A stretch of 19,218 bases of DNA, taken from positions 1 through 19,218 of the forward strand of contig CAMOFU010000015.1 in assembly GCA_946613705.1 (NCBI GenBank), given 5' to 3'. This document shows, piece after piece, positions 1 to 7,570 of the stretch (position 1 is its first letter; the number at the start of each line of letters is the position of its first letter). The position numbers and the translations under genes were made by a program. The stretch is from an uncultured Clostridia bacterium (GTDB taxonomy: Bacteria > Bacillota > Clostridia > Oscillospirales > Ruminococcaceae). The notes below the pieces were generated by a model. It saw nothing but the letters and a program-made list of their open reading frames with translations. It searched no databases and was not told where the DNA came from.

Positions 1-1150
1 CCAGCTCATAGCCCTCGCGGCGCATATTTTCGATGAGTATGGAAAGATGCATCTCGCCGCGTCCCGCGACCTTGAAGCTGTCGGTGGAATCCGTCTCGGA
101 AACTCTCAGCGAAACGTCCTTCAGCAGCTCCTTGAACAGCCTGTCCCTCAGCTGGCGGGAGGTAACGAACTTGCCCTCTCTGCCTGCGAACGGCGAGTCG
201 TTCACCGAGAAGGTCATCTCGACCGTCGGCTCGGAGATCTTCACGAACGGCAGCGCCTCGAATGCGCCGAACTCACAGATAGTATCACCTATCGTGATGT
301 TCTCGATGCCGCTGATGCAGACGATATCGCCTGCGCGGGCAGTCTCTACGGGTACCCTTTGCAGCCCCTCGATCTGATACATCGTAACTACCTTGCCGCG
401 GTATTCCTTCTTTGTCTGATGATAGTCGCCGATCGTGACCTCCTGATTGACCTTCATAACACCGCGCTCTATGCGCCCGATAGCGATACGGCCGACATAG
501 TCATTGTAGTCGATCGCGGAAACGAGATACTGCATCGTCCCCGCATCATCGACCTCGGGAGCGGGTATGTAGCTGAGGATCTCGTCAAGCAGCGGAGTAA
601 GGTCGCTTCCCTGCTGGTTGGGATTGAACGAAGCCGTTCCGTCACGTCCCGAGCAGTAGATTATCGGGCTGTCGAGCTGCTCCTCCGATGCATCAAGATC
701 CATCAGCAGCTCCAGCACCTCGTCACCGACCTCGTTGAGCCTTGCATCGGGGCGGTCGATCTTGTTTATAACAACAATGATCTTGTGCCCGAGCTCCAGC
801 GCCTTCTGCAGCACGAACCTCGTCTGCGGCATGGGACCCTCTGCCGCATCGACCAGCAGGATAACGCCGTTCACCATTTTAAGCACACGCTCCACCTCGC
901 CGCCGAAATCAGCGTGTCCCGGGGTGTCGATAACATTGATCTTAACGTCCTTATAATGGATGGATGTGTTCTTTGCAAGTATCGTGATACCGCGCTCACG
1001 CTCGATATCGTTAGAGTCCATCACGCGCTCGTCAACAGCCTGGTTTTCCCTGAAGGTACCGCTCTGCTTGAGCATACCGTCAACAAGCGTGGTCTTGCCG
1101 TGATCGACGTGGGCGATTATCGCAACATTTCTGAGGTCTTCTCTTATCAT
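1..1150 (-). CDS. typA: Ribosome-associated GTPase TypA/BipA, partial (C-terminus beyond window)
   Basis: Translation-factor GTPase of the EF-G/LepA superfamily that binds ribosomes and supports growth under stress and in the cold. The minus strand is open from an ATG at 1150 to the window edge, giving about 383 of the usual ~600 residues. The protein begins MIREDLRNVAIIAHVDHGKT, which contains the G1 P-loop. It then shows the switch region RERGITI, the G3 motif DTPGHADF and the G4 motif NKID. The later part reads into domain II and a GRGEMHLSILIENMRREGYE segment, typical of TypA domain III. The start is fixed by AGGAGGAG just upstream. The G domain and spacing fit TypA better than EF-G, LepA or TetM. 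The gene is divergent from the MraY-like gene and has its own promoter. A 407-codon open frame on the opposite strand is only an antisense shadow. Confidence 0.95.
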   Translation of the reverse strand, partial: MIREDLRNVAIIAHVDHGKTTLVDGMLKQSGTFRENQAVDERVMDSNDIERERGITILAKNTSIHYKDVKINVIDTPGHADFGGEVERVLKMVNGVILLVDAAEGPMPQTRFVLQKALELGHKIIVVINKIDRPDARLNEVGDEVLELLMDLDASEEQLDSPIIYCSGRDGTASFNPNQQGSDLTPLLDEILSYIPAPEVDDAGTMQYLVSAIDYNDYVGRIAIGRIERGVMKVNQEVTIGDYHQTKKEYRGKVVTMYQIEGLQRVPVETARAGDIVCISGIENITIGDTICEFGAFEALPFVKISEPTVEMTFSVNDSPFAGREGKFVTSRQLRDRLFKELLKDVSLRVSETDSTDSFKVAGRGEMHLSILIENMRREGYEL

Positions 1151-1197
1151 ACTTTCTCCTCCTGTAGAGCTGAACGTTTTCCAATTTCCAAAATAAT

Positions 1198-1226
1198 ATT
1201 ATACCACACAGGTGCAGTTTTTGCAA
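1198..1226 (-). promoter_or_regulatory. Sigma-A type promoter for typA
   Basis: On the minus strand TTGCAA (1226-1221) is followed by a 17-bp spacer and a perfect TATAAT (1203-1198). The -10 is preceded by TGG, an extended -10 arrangement. The predicted transcript starts near 1191, about 40 nt before the typA ATG. Confidence 0.7.
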
Positions 1227-1375
1227 ACAGAAAAATCCGACCCCGCAGCCCGCAGTTTTGTATATTCTGACTATTTCCGCCGCGCCTGCCGCTCCCTCCG
1301 CGCCGCACCTGCGGCCTATTAAAAAGCAGAAGTAAATAAACAGTTAAGTTTGTGCAAAATAACGTAAGAATGTAA

Positions 1376-1404
1376 TTGCATTTTTTGAGGAAATGATGTA
1401 TAAT
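1376..1404 (+). promoter_or_regulatory. Sigma-A type promoter for the MraY-like/pssA/psd cluster
   Basis: TTGCAT (1376-1381), a 17-bp spacer and a perfect TATAAT (1399-1404) lie about 66 bp before the MraY-like start. No promoter of similar quality was seen between this point and psd, so it probably drives at least the first three genes. Confidence 0.7.
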
Positions 1405-1470
1405 AATATATTGTAGGCTAATATGCCCTGCCGTGTTAGGCAGATATGATGAATACGAAGGAAGATGCAA

Positions 1471-2451
1471 ATGATATATCATTTCTTTGCTGACAGATCG
1501 GGCTTCCCGCTGGTGACTCTGCTGATACTGTGCAGCTTTGCAGCAGCATTTGCGGGATTTAAAATATTCGCCAAGGCTCTCCCGCGCGATCAGGGACGGG
1601 AATTTGCCGTCAACGGTCAGCTCTCTCAGGGCAAGCCGAGGGGCGCGGGAATTATATTAGTGTCGGTGTTCGTGCTGTGCGCAGCGCTCTTTACGCCGAT
1701 GACCGTTGAGAACGTTATCGACCTCGCACTGATCTATGCGGCAATGATAACGGGCTTCCTCGACGATGCTTCAAAAGTGCCGTGGGGCGAGCTGAAAAAG
1801 GGTCTGCTCGACCTTGTGATCTCGGCAGGTCTGGCAGTCAATTTCATCTGGCACAATCCCGCCAATGTGATCTTCTTCGGCAATACCTTCGAGATGCCGA
1901 AGGTCATCTATGTGATACTGGCAGTCGGGCTGATCTGGCTGAGCATAAATGTCGTCAACTGCACGGACGGTGTTGACGGACTGTGCGGCTCGCTTTCGAT
2001 GGTGACGATCTTCCTGTTCATGCAGAGCGCTTCGGGCACACAGCTCTTCTTCGGCTCAAGGGTCGGCTCCGAGATATATACGGAAAGCCTTGTGATGCTA
2101 TCCGTGCTGGCTGCCTACCTCTGGTTCAACTGCTCGCCCAGCCTTATCCTTATGGGCGATGCGGGCTCGCGGGCACTGGGAGTGTTCATAGCACTGCTTG
2201 CCATGAGAACGGGTCACCCGTTTGCGTTCCTGCTGTTTGCCGTCGTGATGCTGCTCGACGGCGGTCTGGGTCTGGTAAAGCTCTCGGTAAGACGGCTGCT
2301 GCATTCGACTACGTTCATGGACGGGATACGCACCCCGCTTCACGACCACGCAAGAAAGCTCAAGGGGTGGAGCGATACACAGGTGGTCATTCGTTTCGTT
2401 ATCATACAGCTGGCGGTCGGCTACGCGGCACTGGCGCTGATAAACCTGTAA
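1471..2451 (+). CDS. MraY/WecA-family polyprenyl-phosphate phospho-sugar transferase (divergent MraY-like)
   Basis: Polytopic membrane protein of the polyprenyl-phosphate N-acetylhexosamine-1-phosphate transferase superfamily, about 326 aa with roughly ten hydrophobic segments. Members transfer a phospho-sugar from a UDP-sugar to a polyprenyl phosphate on the cytoplasmic membrane face; MraY makes lipid I this way. Visible motifs are GFLDDASK (D98-D99), NVVNCTDGVDGL (N160, D166, D169), LMGDAGSRALG (D230) and TPLHDHARKLKGW (H291, H293). The last, with the following SDTQVVIRF, is specifically MraY-like, but the usual HHH triplet reads HDH and one residue is added before LKGW. The N-terminal GTPTMGG motif is replaced by GKPRGAG. 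An ATG at 1465 directly abuts AAGGAAG, so the ATG at 1471 (6-nt spacer) is preferred. It sits 37 bp before pssA. It could be the main MraY or a paralogue for another polymer. Confidence 0.8.
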   Translation: MIYHFFADRSGFPLVTLLILCSFAAAFAGFKIFAKALPRDQGREFAVNGQLSQGKPRGAGIILVSVFVLCAALFTPMTVENVIDLALIYAAMITGFLDDASKVPWGELKKGLLDLVISAGLAVNFIWHNPANVIFFGNTFEMPKVIYVILAVGLIWLSINVVNCTDGVDGLCGSLSMVTIFLFMQSASGTQLFFGSRVGSEIYTESLVMLSVLAAYLWFNCSPSLILMGDAGSRALGVFIALLAMRTGHPFAFLLFAVVMLLDGGLGLVKLSVRRLLHSTTFMDGIRTPLHDHARKLKGWSDTQVVIRFVIIQLAVGYAALALINL

Positions 2452-2488
2452 CAGCGGCGCATATCGCAAATACAGAGGAGTGTTGAAA

Positions 2489-3118
2489 ATGATAGGATTC
2501 TATAATTATACAGTCATCCTTACATACCTTAGCCTTTGCTCGGCGGTATACGGGATAACACAGGTGTTAGACGGGAACGAGTCTATCGCGTTCCTCTGTC
2601 TTGTCATCTCGGGGATCTGCGACCTGTTCGACGGCAAGGTCGCCCGCCACAAAAAGGACAGAACGGATCAGGAAAAGGTCTTCGGGATACAGATCGACTC
2701 GCTTGCCGATCTTGTCTGCTTCGGTGTGCTGCCCGCCTGCATCGGCTATCACTACGGCTTCAACTACGGCCTCGGCCTTGCTTCATCGCTGCTGATAGTT
2801 CTCTGCGGCCTTATCCGTCTCGGCTACTTCAATGTTATGGAGGAGGAGCGCCAGCGCTCGACTACCGAGAACCGCAAGGAATATCAGGGTATGCCGATAA
2901 CCACAACATCTATGGTGCTGCCGCTGCTGTATATGGGCAGGCACAATATCCCCCACGCAGCCTTCCCCTATGTTTTTCAGGGCTTTGAGATACTGATGGC
3001 TGTGCTGTTCGTTCTGGATATAAGGGTAAAGAAATTCTCTACCCGCGGGATAATCATTTTGTTCACGATAGGCGCACTGATAGTGCTGGGATATCTTAAA
3101 TTCGGACCGAAGGGCTGA
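2489..3118 (+). CDS. pssA: CDP-diacylglycerol--serine O-phosphatidyltransferase
   Basis: Integral membrane enzyme that joins CDP-diacylglycerol and serine to give phosphatidylserine and CMP, the first committed step to phosphatidylethanolamine. The CDP-alcohol phosphotransferase signature is clear: DGKVAR, then G, D and D in FGIQIDSLAD. The gap between AR and G is 12 residues rather than the usual 8, so a charged loop (HKKDRTDQEK) is inserted. About 209 aa with several hydrophobic helices. A GTG at 2480 is in frame, but it lies inside the AGAGGAG ribosome binding site; the ATG at 2489 has an 8-nt spacer and is chosen. It is followed after 32 bp by psd, the next enzyme of the pathway, which strongly supports serine over glycerol phosphate as substrate. 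Confidence 0.9.
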   Translation: MIGFYNYTVILTYLSLCSAVYGITQVLDGNESIAFLCLVISGICDLFDGKVARHKKDRTDQEKVFGIQIDSLADLVCFGVLPACIGYHYGFNYGLGLASSLLIVLCGLIRLGYFNVMEEERQRSTTENRKEYQGMPITTTSMVLPLLYMGRHNIPHAAFPYVFQGFEILMAVLFVLDIRVKKFSTRGIIILFTIGALIVLGYLKFGPKG

Positions 3119-3150
3119 GCCCGTCCGATAACAAGCAACAGAAAGGAACG

Positions 3151-4026
3151 ATGAATATGAAATACCGCGACCGAAAAGGAAATGAATTCGATCAGACCAC
3201 AGCACAGGACGAGCTGCTGCGCAAGCTGTACAGCTCGGCCGTCGGCAGAGCGTGCATGAAATTTGCGGCGCTCCCGCTGTTTTCAAAGCTCTCCCGCGCA
3301 TTTCTCGACAGCCGCTTCTCTTCCTATTTCGTGCTGAGATTTGCCGAGCGCAACGATATAGATATCTTTGATTACGAAAACAAGCTGTATTATTCCTTCA
3401 ATGACTTTTTCACCCGCCGCATCAAGCCCGGCAGAAGACGCATCGACAGCGGAAAGGATATCATCATCTCGCCCTCCGACGGAAAGGTGAGCGCGTATGA
3501 GATCACAGGCTCGAATGTGTTCGTGGTGAAAAACTCGGTGTATACCGTGGAGTCGCTGCTGAGAGATACCAAGCTTGCAAGAAAATACATCGGCGGCACC
3601 GCCTTCATAATCAGACTTACACCCGATGACTACCACCGCTACTGCTACTGCACCGACGGCGAGAAGAGCCATGACCGCACGATCAAGGGGAGCCTGCACA
3701 CGGTGAATCCGATAATCAACAAGTATATCCCCGCCTATAAGGAGAACAGCCGCGAATACTGCATGATAAGAACAAAGGGGATAGGCGATGTTATCCAGAT
3801 GGAGGTCGGCGCGATGTTCGTCGGCAGGATAACAAACAAGCACCCCTACGGCAGAAGGATAGTCCGCAAGGGCGAGGAAAAGGGCTTCTTCGAGTTCGGC
3901 GGCTCAACGATAATCCTGCTTACCGAAAAGGGCAGGATCAAGGCCGATGAGGATCTGCTGATAAATACCCGCGAAGGCTTCGAGACTAAGATCATGCAGG
4001 GAGAAACTATCGGCACAAGGCCGTGA
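3151..4026 (+). CDS. psd: Phosphatidylserine decarboxylase proenzyme
   Basis: Converts phosphatidylserine to phosphatidylethanolamine at the membrane using a self-made pyruvoyl cofactor. The 291-aa proenzyme contains FGGST near its end; cleavage before Ser252 would give a beta chain of about 251 residues and an alpha chain of about 40 carrying the pyruvoyl group. The other members of the self-cleavage triad are visible as SPSDGKV (D110) and DDYHRY (H162). The GGST form of the motif occurs in many clostridial enzymes, whereas E. coli has LGST. Two in-frame ATGs, 3151 and 3157, follow GAAAGGA; 3157 has the better spacing, and I keep 3151 only because the choice cannot be settled. It follows pssA directly, so the pair makes phosphatidylethanolamine. 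Confidence 0.93.
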   Translation: MNMKYRDRKGNEFDQTTAQDELLRKLYSSAVGRACMKFAALPLFSKLSRAFLDSRFSSYFVLRFAERNDIDIFDYENKLYYSFNDFFTRRIKPGRRRIDSGKDIIISPSDGKVSAYEITGSNVFVVKNSVYTVESLLRDTKLARKYIGGTAFIIRLTPDDYHRYCYCTDGEKSHDRTIKGSLHTVNPIINKYIPAYKENSREYCMIRTKGIGDVIQMEVGAMFVGRITNKHPYGRRIVRKGEEKGFFEFGGSTIILLTEKGRIKADEDLLINTREGFETKIMQGETIGTRP

Positions 4027-4089
4027 CCTTTTGATACAGCAGCAATTATATATCATTCCTTACAACTTACAAGGGGCTGGATTAATCAA

Positions 4090-6069
4090 ATGATAAGAAT
4101 TAGCGACTACGCTGAATTTGATAAGTATCACGCCTATGACGGCAGCGACCTCGGTGCGACCTACTTCGAGGACAGGACTGTGTTCAAGACCTGGTCGCCG
4201 TACGCCACGGGCGTTTATCTCAATCTGTATCTTGACGGAGAGGGACCCAACCTGATAGAAACGGTGCCTATGGAGCTGATGAGCCACGGAGTGTGGTATG
4301 TCGAGCTGCTGCACAGGACCGAGGATATCTTCTATACATTCTCCTATGAGTTTGACAACAGTATAAGATATGACACGATAGATATTTACGCCCATGCCTG
4401 CGGAGTGAACGGCAAGCGCGGCTATCTGCTCGATATGAGCCGCACCAACCCCGTCGGCTGGAACGAGACTCCGCGGCCTGTCTGCCAGTCGCCCTGCGAT
4501 GCGGTGGTGTATGAGTGCCATGTGCGCGATTTTTCAATAGACCAGTCGAGCGGTGCAGCCTTCGAGGACAGAGGGCATTTCACCGCTTTTACAAAGGAAG
4601 GCACACGCTATCACAATGTGACGACCTGCCTTGACCACCTGAAGGAGCTGGGTGTGACGCACGTTCAGCTGCTGCCCGTCTTCGACTATGCCACCGTGGA
4701 CGAGAGCAAGCCTTACAAGGCGCAGTACAACTGGGGCTACGACCCGCTGAACTACAACTGCCTCGAGGGCTCCTATTCCTCCGACCCGTATGACCCGAGG
4801 GCAAGGATAAAGGAATTCAAGGAGCTGGTGCAGACGCTGCATAAAAACGGCATCGGCGTTATTATGGACGTTGTTTACAACCATACCTATTACACCGAGG
4901 AGTCCTCGTTCCATAAGTCGTTCCCGTATTACTATCACAGGCTGAACAGGGAACACGGCTTCTCGAACGGCTCGGGCTGCGGCAACGAGACAGCCTCAGA
5001 GCATAAGATGTTCCGCAAGTTCATGATAGATTCTCTCAAATTCCTTGCAACAGAATACAAGCTCGACGGCTTCCGCTTCGACCTGATGGGACTGCACGAT
5101 ATCGAGACTGTGAATATGATAAGAGATGAGCTTGATAAGTTCGACCCGCCGCTGCTTATGTACGGCGAGGGCTGGACGGGGGGAGAGTCTCCGATGCCGT
5201 CCGACAGGCTGGCTTACAAGTGGAATTCCTACAGCTTCGGCAGAGTGGGGCTTTTCAACGATAATATCAGAGATGCCATCAAGGGCGGCACCTTTAATCC
5301 TTACGACATCGGATATATAAGCGGCAACCGCAATGCCTGGGCAGTGCTCAGACGCGGACTGGCAGGCTCTGTGCCGCACTGGCAGCTGAATAACGTTCAG
5401 GAGGCCTGCTGGGCATACGAGCCTTCGCAGACTGTCAATTACTGCGAGGCACACGACAACCATACCCTCTGGGACAAGCTCTCGATATGCGCCAAGCACT
5501 ACTCACGCGAGGACAGGGTAAAAATGGATAAGCTGGCGGCAGCGCTGTTCATACTGGCACAGGGTATGCCGTTCATACAGCTGGGGCAGGACTTCCTGCG
5601 CTCCAAGCCGCGCACTCCCGAGGAGGGCGAGCCGATAAACGAGGTCACTAAGGTGGACCACAACAGCTACCATTCGCCCGACAGCACGAACTCGATCAAA
5701 TGGAACGAGAAGCTGGATAATATTGATGTGTTCAATTACTATAAGGCGCTGATAAGGCTGAGGAAAAACAACCGTCTCTTCCGTCTGCGGACGAAGGAAG
5801 AGGTCGGCACCTATATGCGGTTCTTTGAAACGGGCGACCAGAACTTCATCGCCTATAAGCTTGAGGACGAGCATGACTGCCTTATAGTCGTGTTCAATCC
5901 CTATCCCGAGGAGCGGCACTTCCTGCTGCCCGAGGGAAAATTCTACATCAGACTCAACGAGCTGGGAAAAATGAACAAGTTCCCTATCGGCGGCGATACA
6001 GCTATACCGCCGATCTCGGCAAGGGTGTTCAAAAAGATCAGGACAAGAAAGCAGGAAAACGATGGCTGA
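4090..6069 (+). CDS. pulA: Type I pullulanase (GH13), intracellular
   Basis: Debranching enzyme that hydrolyses alpha-1,6 links in pullulan, branched maltodextrins or glycogen. The 659-aa protein has an N-terminal beta-sandwich region (about 15-130, CBM48-like) followed by a GH13 barrel. The pullulanase mark YNWGYDP is at 213-219. Region I is DVVYNH (260-265), region II DGFRFD with nucleophile D331, region III YGEGW with acid/base E360, and region IV HDN (455-457). The C-terminal part ends in a beta domain. There is no signal peptide or anchor, so it should act in the cytoplasm on imported maltodextrin or storage glycogen. The ATG at 4090 has only a distant AAGGGG (13-nt spacer). It starts 63 bp after psd; no clear promoter or terminator was seen in the gap. 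Its stop overlaps the next start by 8 bp. Confidence 0.94.
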   Translation: MIRISDYAEFDKYHAYDGSDLGATYFEDRTVFKTWSPYATGVYLNLYLDGEGPNLIETVPMELMSHGVWYVELLHRTEDIFYTFSYEFDNSIRYDTIDIYAHACGVNGKRGYLLDMSRTNPVGWNETPRPVCQSPCDAVVYECHVRDFSIDQSSGAAFEDRGHFTAFTKEGTRYHNVTTCLDHLKELGVTHVQLLPVFDYATVDESKPYKAQYNWGYDPLNYNCLEGSYSSDPYDPRARIKEFKELVQTLHKNGIGVIMDVVYNHTYYTEESSFHKSFPYYYHRLNREHGFSNGSGCGNETASEHKMFRKFMIDSLKFLATEYKLDGFRFDLMGLHDIETVNMIRDELDKFDPPLLMYGEGWTGGESPMPSDRLAYKWNSYSFGRVGLFNDNIRDAIKGGTFNPYDIGYISGNRNAWAVLRRGLAGSVPHWQLNNVQEACWAYEPSQTVNYCEAHDNHTLWDKLSICAKHYSREDRVKMDKLAAALFILAQGMPFIQLGQDFLRSKPRTPEEGEPINEVTKVDHNSYHSPDSTNSIKWNEKLDNIDVFNYYKALIRLRKNNRLFRLRTKEEVGTYMRFFETGDQNFIAYKLEDEHDCLIVVFNPYPEERHFLLPEGKFYIRLNELGKMNKFPIGGDTAIPPISARVFKKIRTRKQENDG

Positions 6070-6463
6070 CAGCAGACCCGATATCTCAGCGATCTGTCGG
6101 CGGGCAGTACAGCTCGGACAGAACAACGGCGTAACAATGGATTACTCGCCCGAGAGCATCGGCTCGCTCGAGGTGGTGCTCGACGGGCAGCATATGCTTT
6201 TCAGGGAGGGCAGTCTGACAGAGGAATATGTCTGGAACCTCTCGGTCATGATAGGCGTATACCTCGGGCAGACGCTGCTCTTCTGCGGGCTGCGTGACAA
6301 GGGCTTTGACTGGCTGGTGGACGCAGTGGGTGTGCCGCTCCTGTATAACGGCAGGGAGGATTACTGCGATGTGATCGGGCAGGTCAGAATGCGCATTATG
6401 CGCGGCAGGCAGGACAGCATCAGCACCTACTTCGTTATGATAATGAAGGCAGCGGGGCTCTGA
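6062..6463 (+). CDS. Small protein of unknown function coupled to pullulanase
   Basis: The 133-aa protein is not assigned to a family with confidence. It is acidic-to-neutral and soluble, with no signal peptide or membrane segment. It reads as an alpha/beta fold: a leading helix (PDISAICRRAVQLG), a strand (LEVVLDG), a long helix (EEYVWNLSVMIGVYLGQTLL), a strand with a conserved-looking tryptophan (GFDWLV), and a closing helix with RMRIMRGRQDSISTYF. That order faintly recalls DUF3806-like proteins, but this is impression only. The ATG lies inside the pulA end (8-bp overlap), so translation is probably coupled and the gene shares the pulA transcript. Codon use resembles its neighbours, which supports a real gene. 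Confidence 0.75.
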   Translation: MADSRPDISAICRRAVQLGQNNGVTMDYSPESIGSLEVVLDGQHMLFREGSLTEEYVWNLSVMIGVYLGQTLLFCGLRDKGFDWLVDAVGVPLLYNGREDYCDVIGQVRMRIMRGRQDSISTYFVMIMKAAGL

Positions 6464-6566
6464 GCACGGGCTTTGCCGAAGACAAAATACAAGGCAGTGT
6501 TTCCTTTTTCGGCAGCTGTCTGCTGCTTTCCTATAAACAATGCGGAACAGAACAGGAGAACTATTT

Positions 6567-7490
6567 ATGAAACGCCTTATCATATTGCTCACTGCGGTGT
6601 GTATGCTCGCAGGCTGCGGAGGCTCTGACAGCGGCACAGCTGCGGACGGCTCGTCGGTGCCCGCCGAATCAGCTGCTGCGGCAGAGGATAACAATAACAG
6701 CAACGTCGATTTCAGGCACGGCGAGTATGACTACGAAAAGTACCCTACGGGTTATTACCGTATCCCCGCCGACACTCAGCTCTATGACCGCGAGGGCAAG
6801 GAAGCGGTAAAGAGCGGCGCTGAACGTCTCAGCCGCGGAACGTGGAGCAGCAGCGGACTACAGGTGACACTGCCTGTGGAAAACGGCGAGAACGAGCTGG
6901 GCGAAAAGAAATACAGATACACCGATTACTACATAAAGGACGAGGCGGCAATGATCCCCGCAAGCGTTGAAGAGGCACGGGAGACTGTTGTGAACTATGC
7001 GCTGGAGATGAGCCGCAAGCCGAACCAGACCTATACATTAAGCGGAGAGTATGTAGGCGAGGACGAGACACGCTCGGACTGCTCGGGAATGACCGAGCTT
7101 GCCTACCTGCAAATAGGGCTCTATTTGGAGCATTATACCGTTTCACAGGCCAACAACGGCGGCACGGTGGTTTTCGATAATATGGAATATGTCCGCGAGG
7201 ATCAGGGCAACGAGGTCTATAAGGTCAAGGACGAGAGCCTGTCTGTTGACTACTCCAAGCTTGAAAAGGGCGACCTGCTCTTCTTCCTCTGCCCGATCAA
7301 TTCCGCAAGCGATAACGAGCTTTTCACCGACAACGGCATCGGGCACGTCGCAATGTATATCGGCGACGGGCAGATGGTGCATTTCACCTCCGCTTACGGC
7401 GACACGAACCACCCCTGCCGCACCGAGGACCTTGCTGCATACGAAAGCAGCACGCTCAAGGTCAGAAAAGCAGTCAGGTATATTATCTGA
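6567..7490 (+). CDS. NlpC/P60-family lipoprotein, probable cell-wall peptidase
   Basis: A 307-aa secreted lipoprotein. The start at 6567 follows AACAGGAG and gives a classic type II signal: KR, a hydrophobic core, then the lipobox LAGC with Cys17 to be lipidated. A low-complexity G/S/A/D-rich linker (about 18-50) follows. The C-terminal half is an NlpC/P60 papain-like domain with DCSGM (nucleophile C172) and GIGHVAMYIG (H260), followed by MVHFTS. Such enzymes usually cut D-Glu-to-diamino acid bonds in peptidoglycan stems. An upstream in-frame ATG at 6540 would bury the signal peptide and is rejected. The middle region (50-150) is not recognised. The gene is followed by a strong terminator. 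The substrate is inferred from the family only. Confidence 0.88.
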   Translation: MKRLIILLTAVCMLAGCGGSDSGTAADGSSVPAESAAAAEDNNNSNVDFRHGEYDYEKYPTGYYRIPADTQLYDREGKEAVKSGAERLSRGTWSSSGLQVTLPVENGENELGEKKYRYTDYYIKDEAAMIPASVEEARETVVNYALEMSRKPNQTYTLSGEYVGEDETRSDCSGMTELAYLQIGLYLEHYTVSQANNGGTVVFDNMEYVREDQGNEVYKVKDESLSVDYSKLEKGDLLFFLCPINSASDNELFTDNGIGHVAMYIGDGQMVHFTSAYGDTNHPCRTEDLAAYESSTLKVRKAVRYII

Positions 7491-7512
7491 AAGATCATGA
7501 CCGACATTCTTT

Positions 7513-7549
7513 AAAAGCACGGCACGCCGAGTGTGTACCGTGCTTTTTT
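7513..7549 (+). terminator. Rho-independent terminator after the NlpC/P60 lipoprotein gene
   Basis: AAAAGCACGG (7513-7522) pairs perfectly with CCGTGCTTTT (7538-7547) around a 15-nt loop that can itself pair CAC with GTG, and the run of T continues to 7549. It lies 23 bp after the lipoprotein stop and ends just before the ribosome binding site of the transporter gene. Confidence 0.88.
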
Positions 7550-7570
7550 ATCGGAGGAGCAATGCATACA

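Larger units (their letters stand above)
1151..1470. other. Divergent intergenic region between typA and the MraY-like gene
   Basis: This 320-bp stretch holds no gene I can support. Its left part carries the typA promoter and its right part carries the promoter of the plus-strand cluster. Between them, roughly 1240 to 1318, lies a C-rich plus-strand segment with short GC-rich repeats (CCGC/GCGG) that could fold weakly but forms no convincing terminator. An open frame from 1482 down to 1147 on the minus strand crosses it but has no family resemblance and no ribosome binding site. Confidence 0.7.

Noticed and set aside
47..1270. 407-codon plus-strand open frame
   Set aside because: It is antisense to typA, whose motifs are unmistakable. 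Its translation is low in recognisable domains and has no ribosome binding site.
1240..1320. GC-rich segment between typA and the MraY-like gene as a terminator or structured RNA
   Set aside because: The short CCGC/GCGG repeats do not form a stable stem followed by T in either direction, and no known RNA family layout is visible.
6464..6566. Terminator or riboswitch before the NlpC/P60 lipoprotein gene
   Set aside because: Only a 6-bp GCCGAA/TTCGGC pair with a 27-nt loop was seen; too weak to call.
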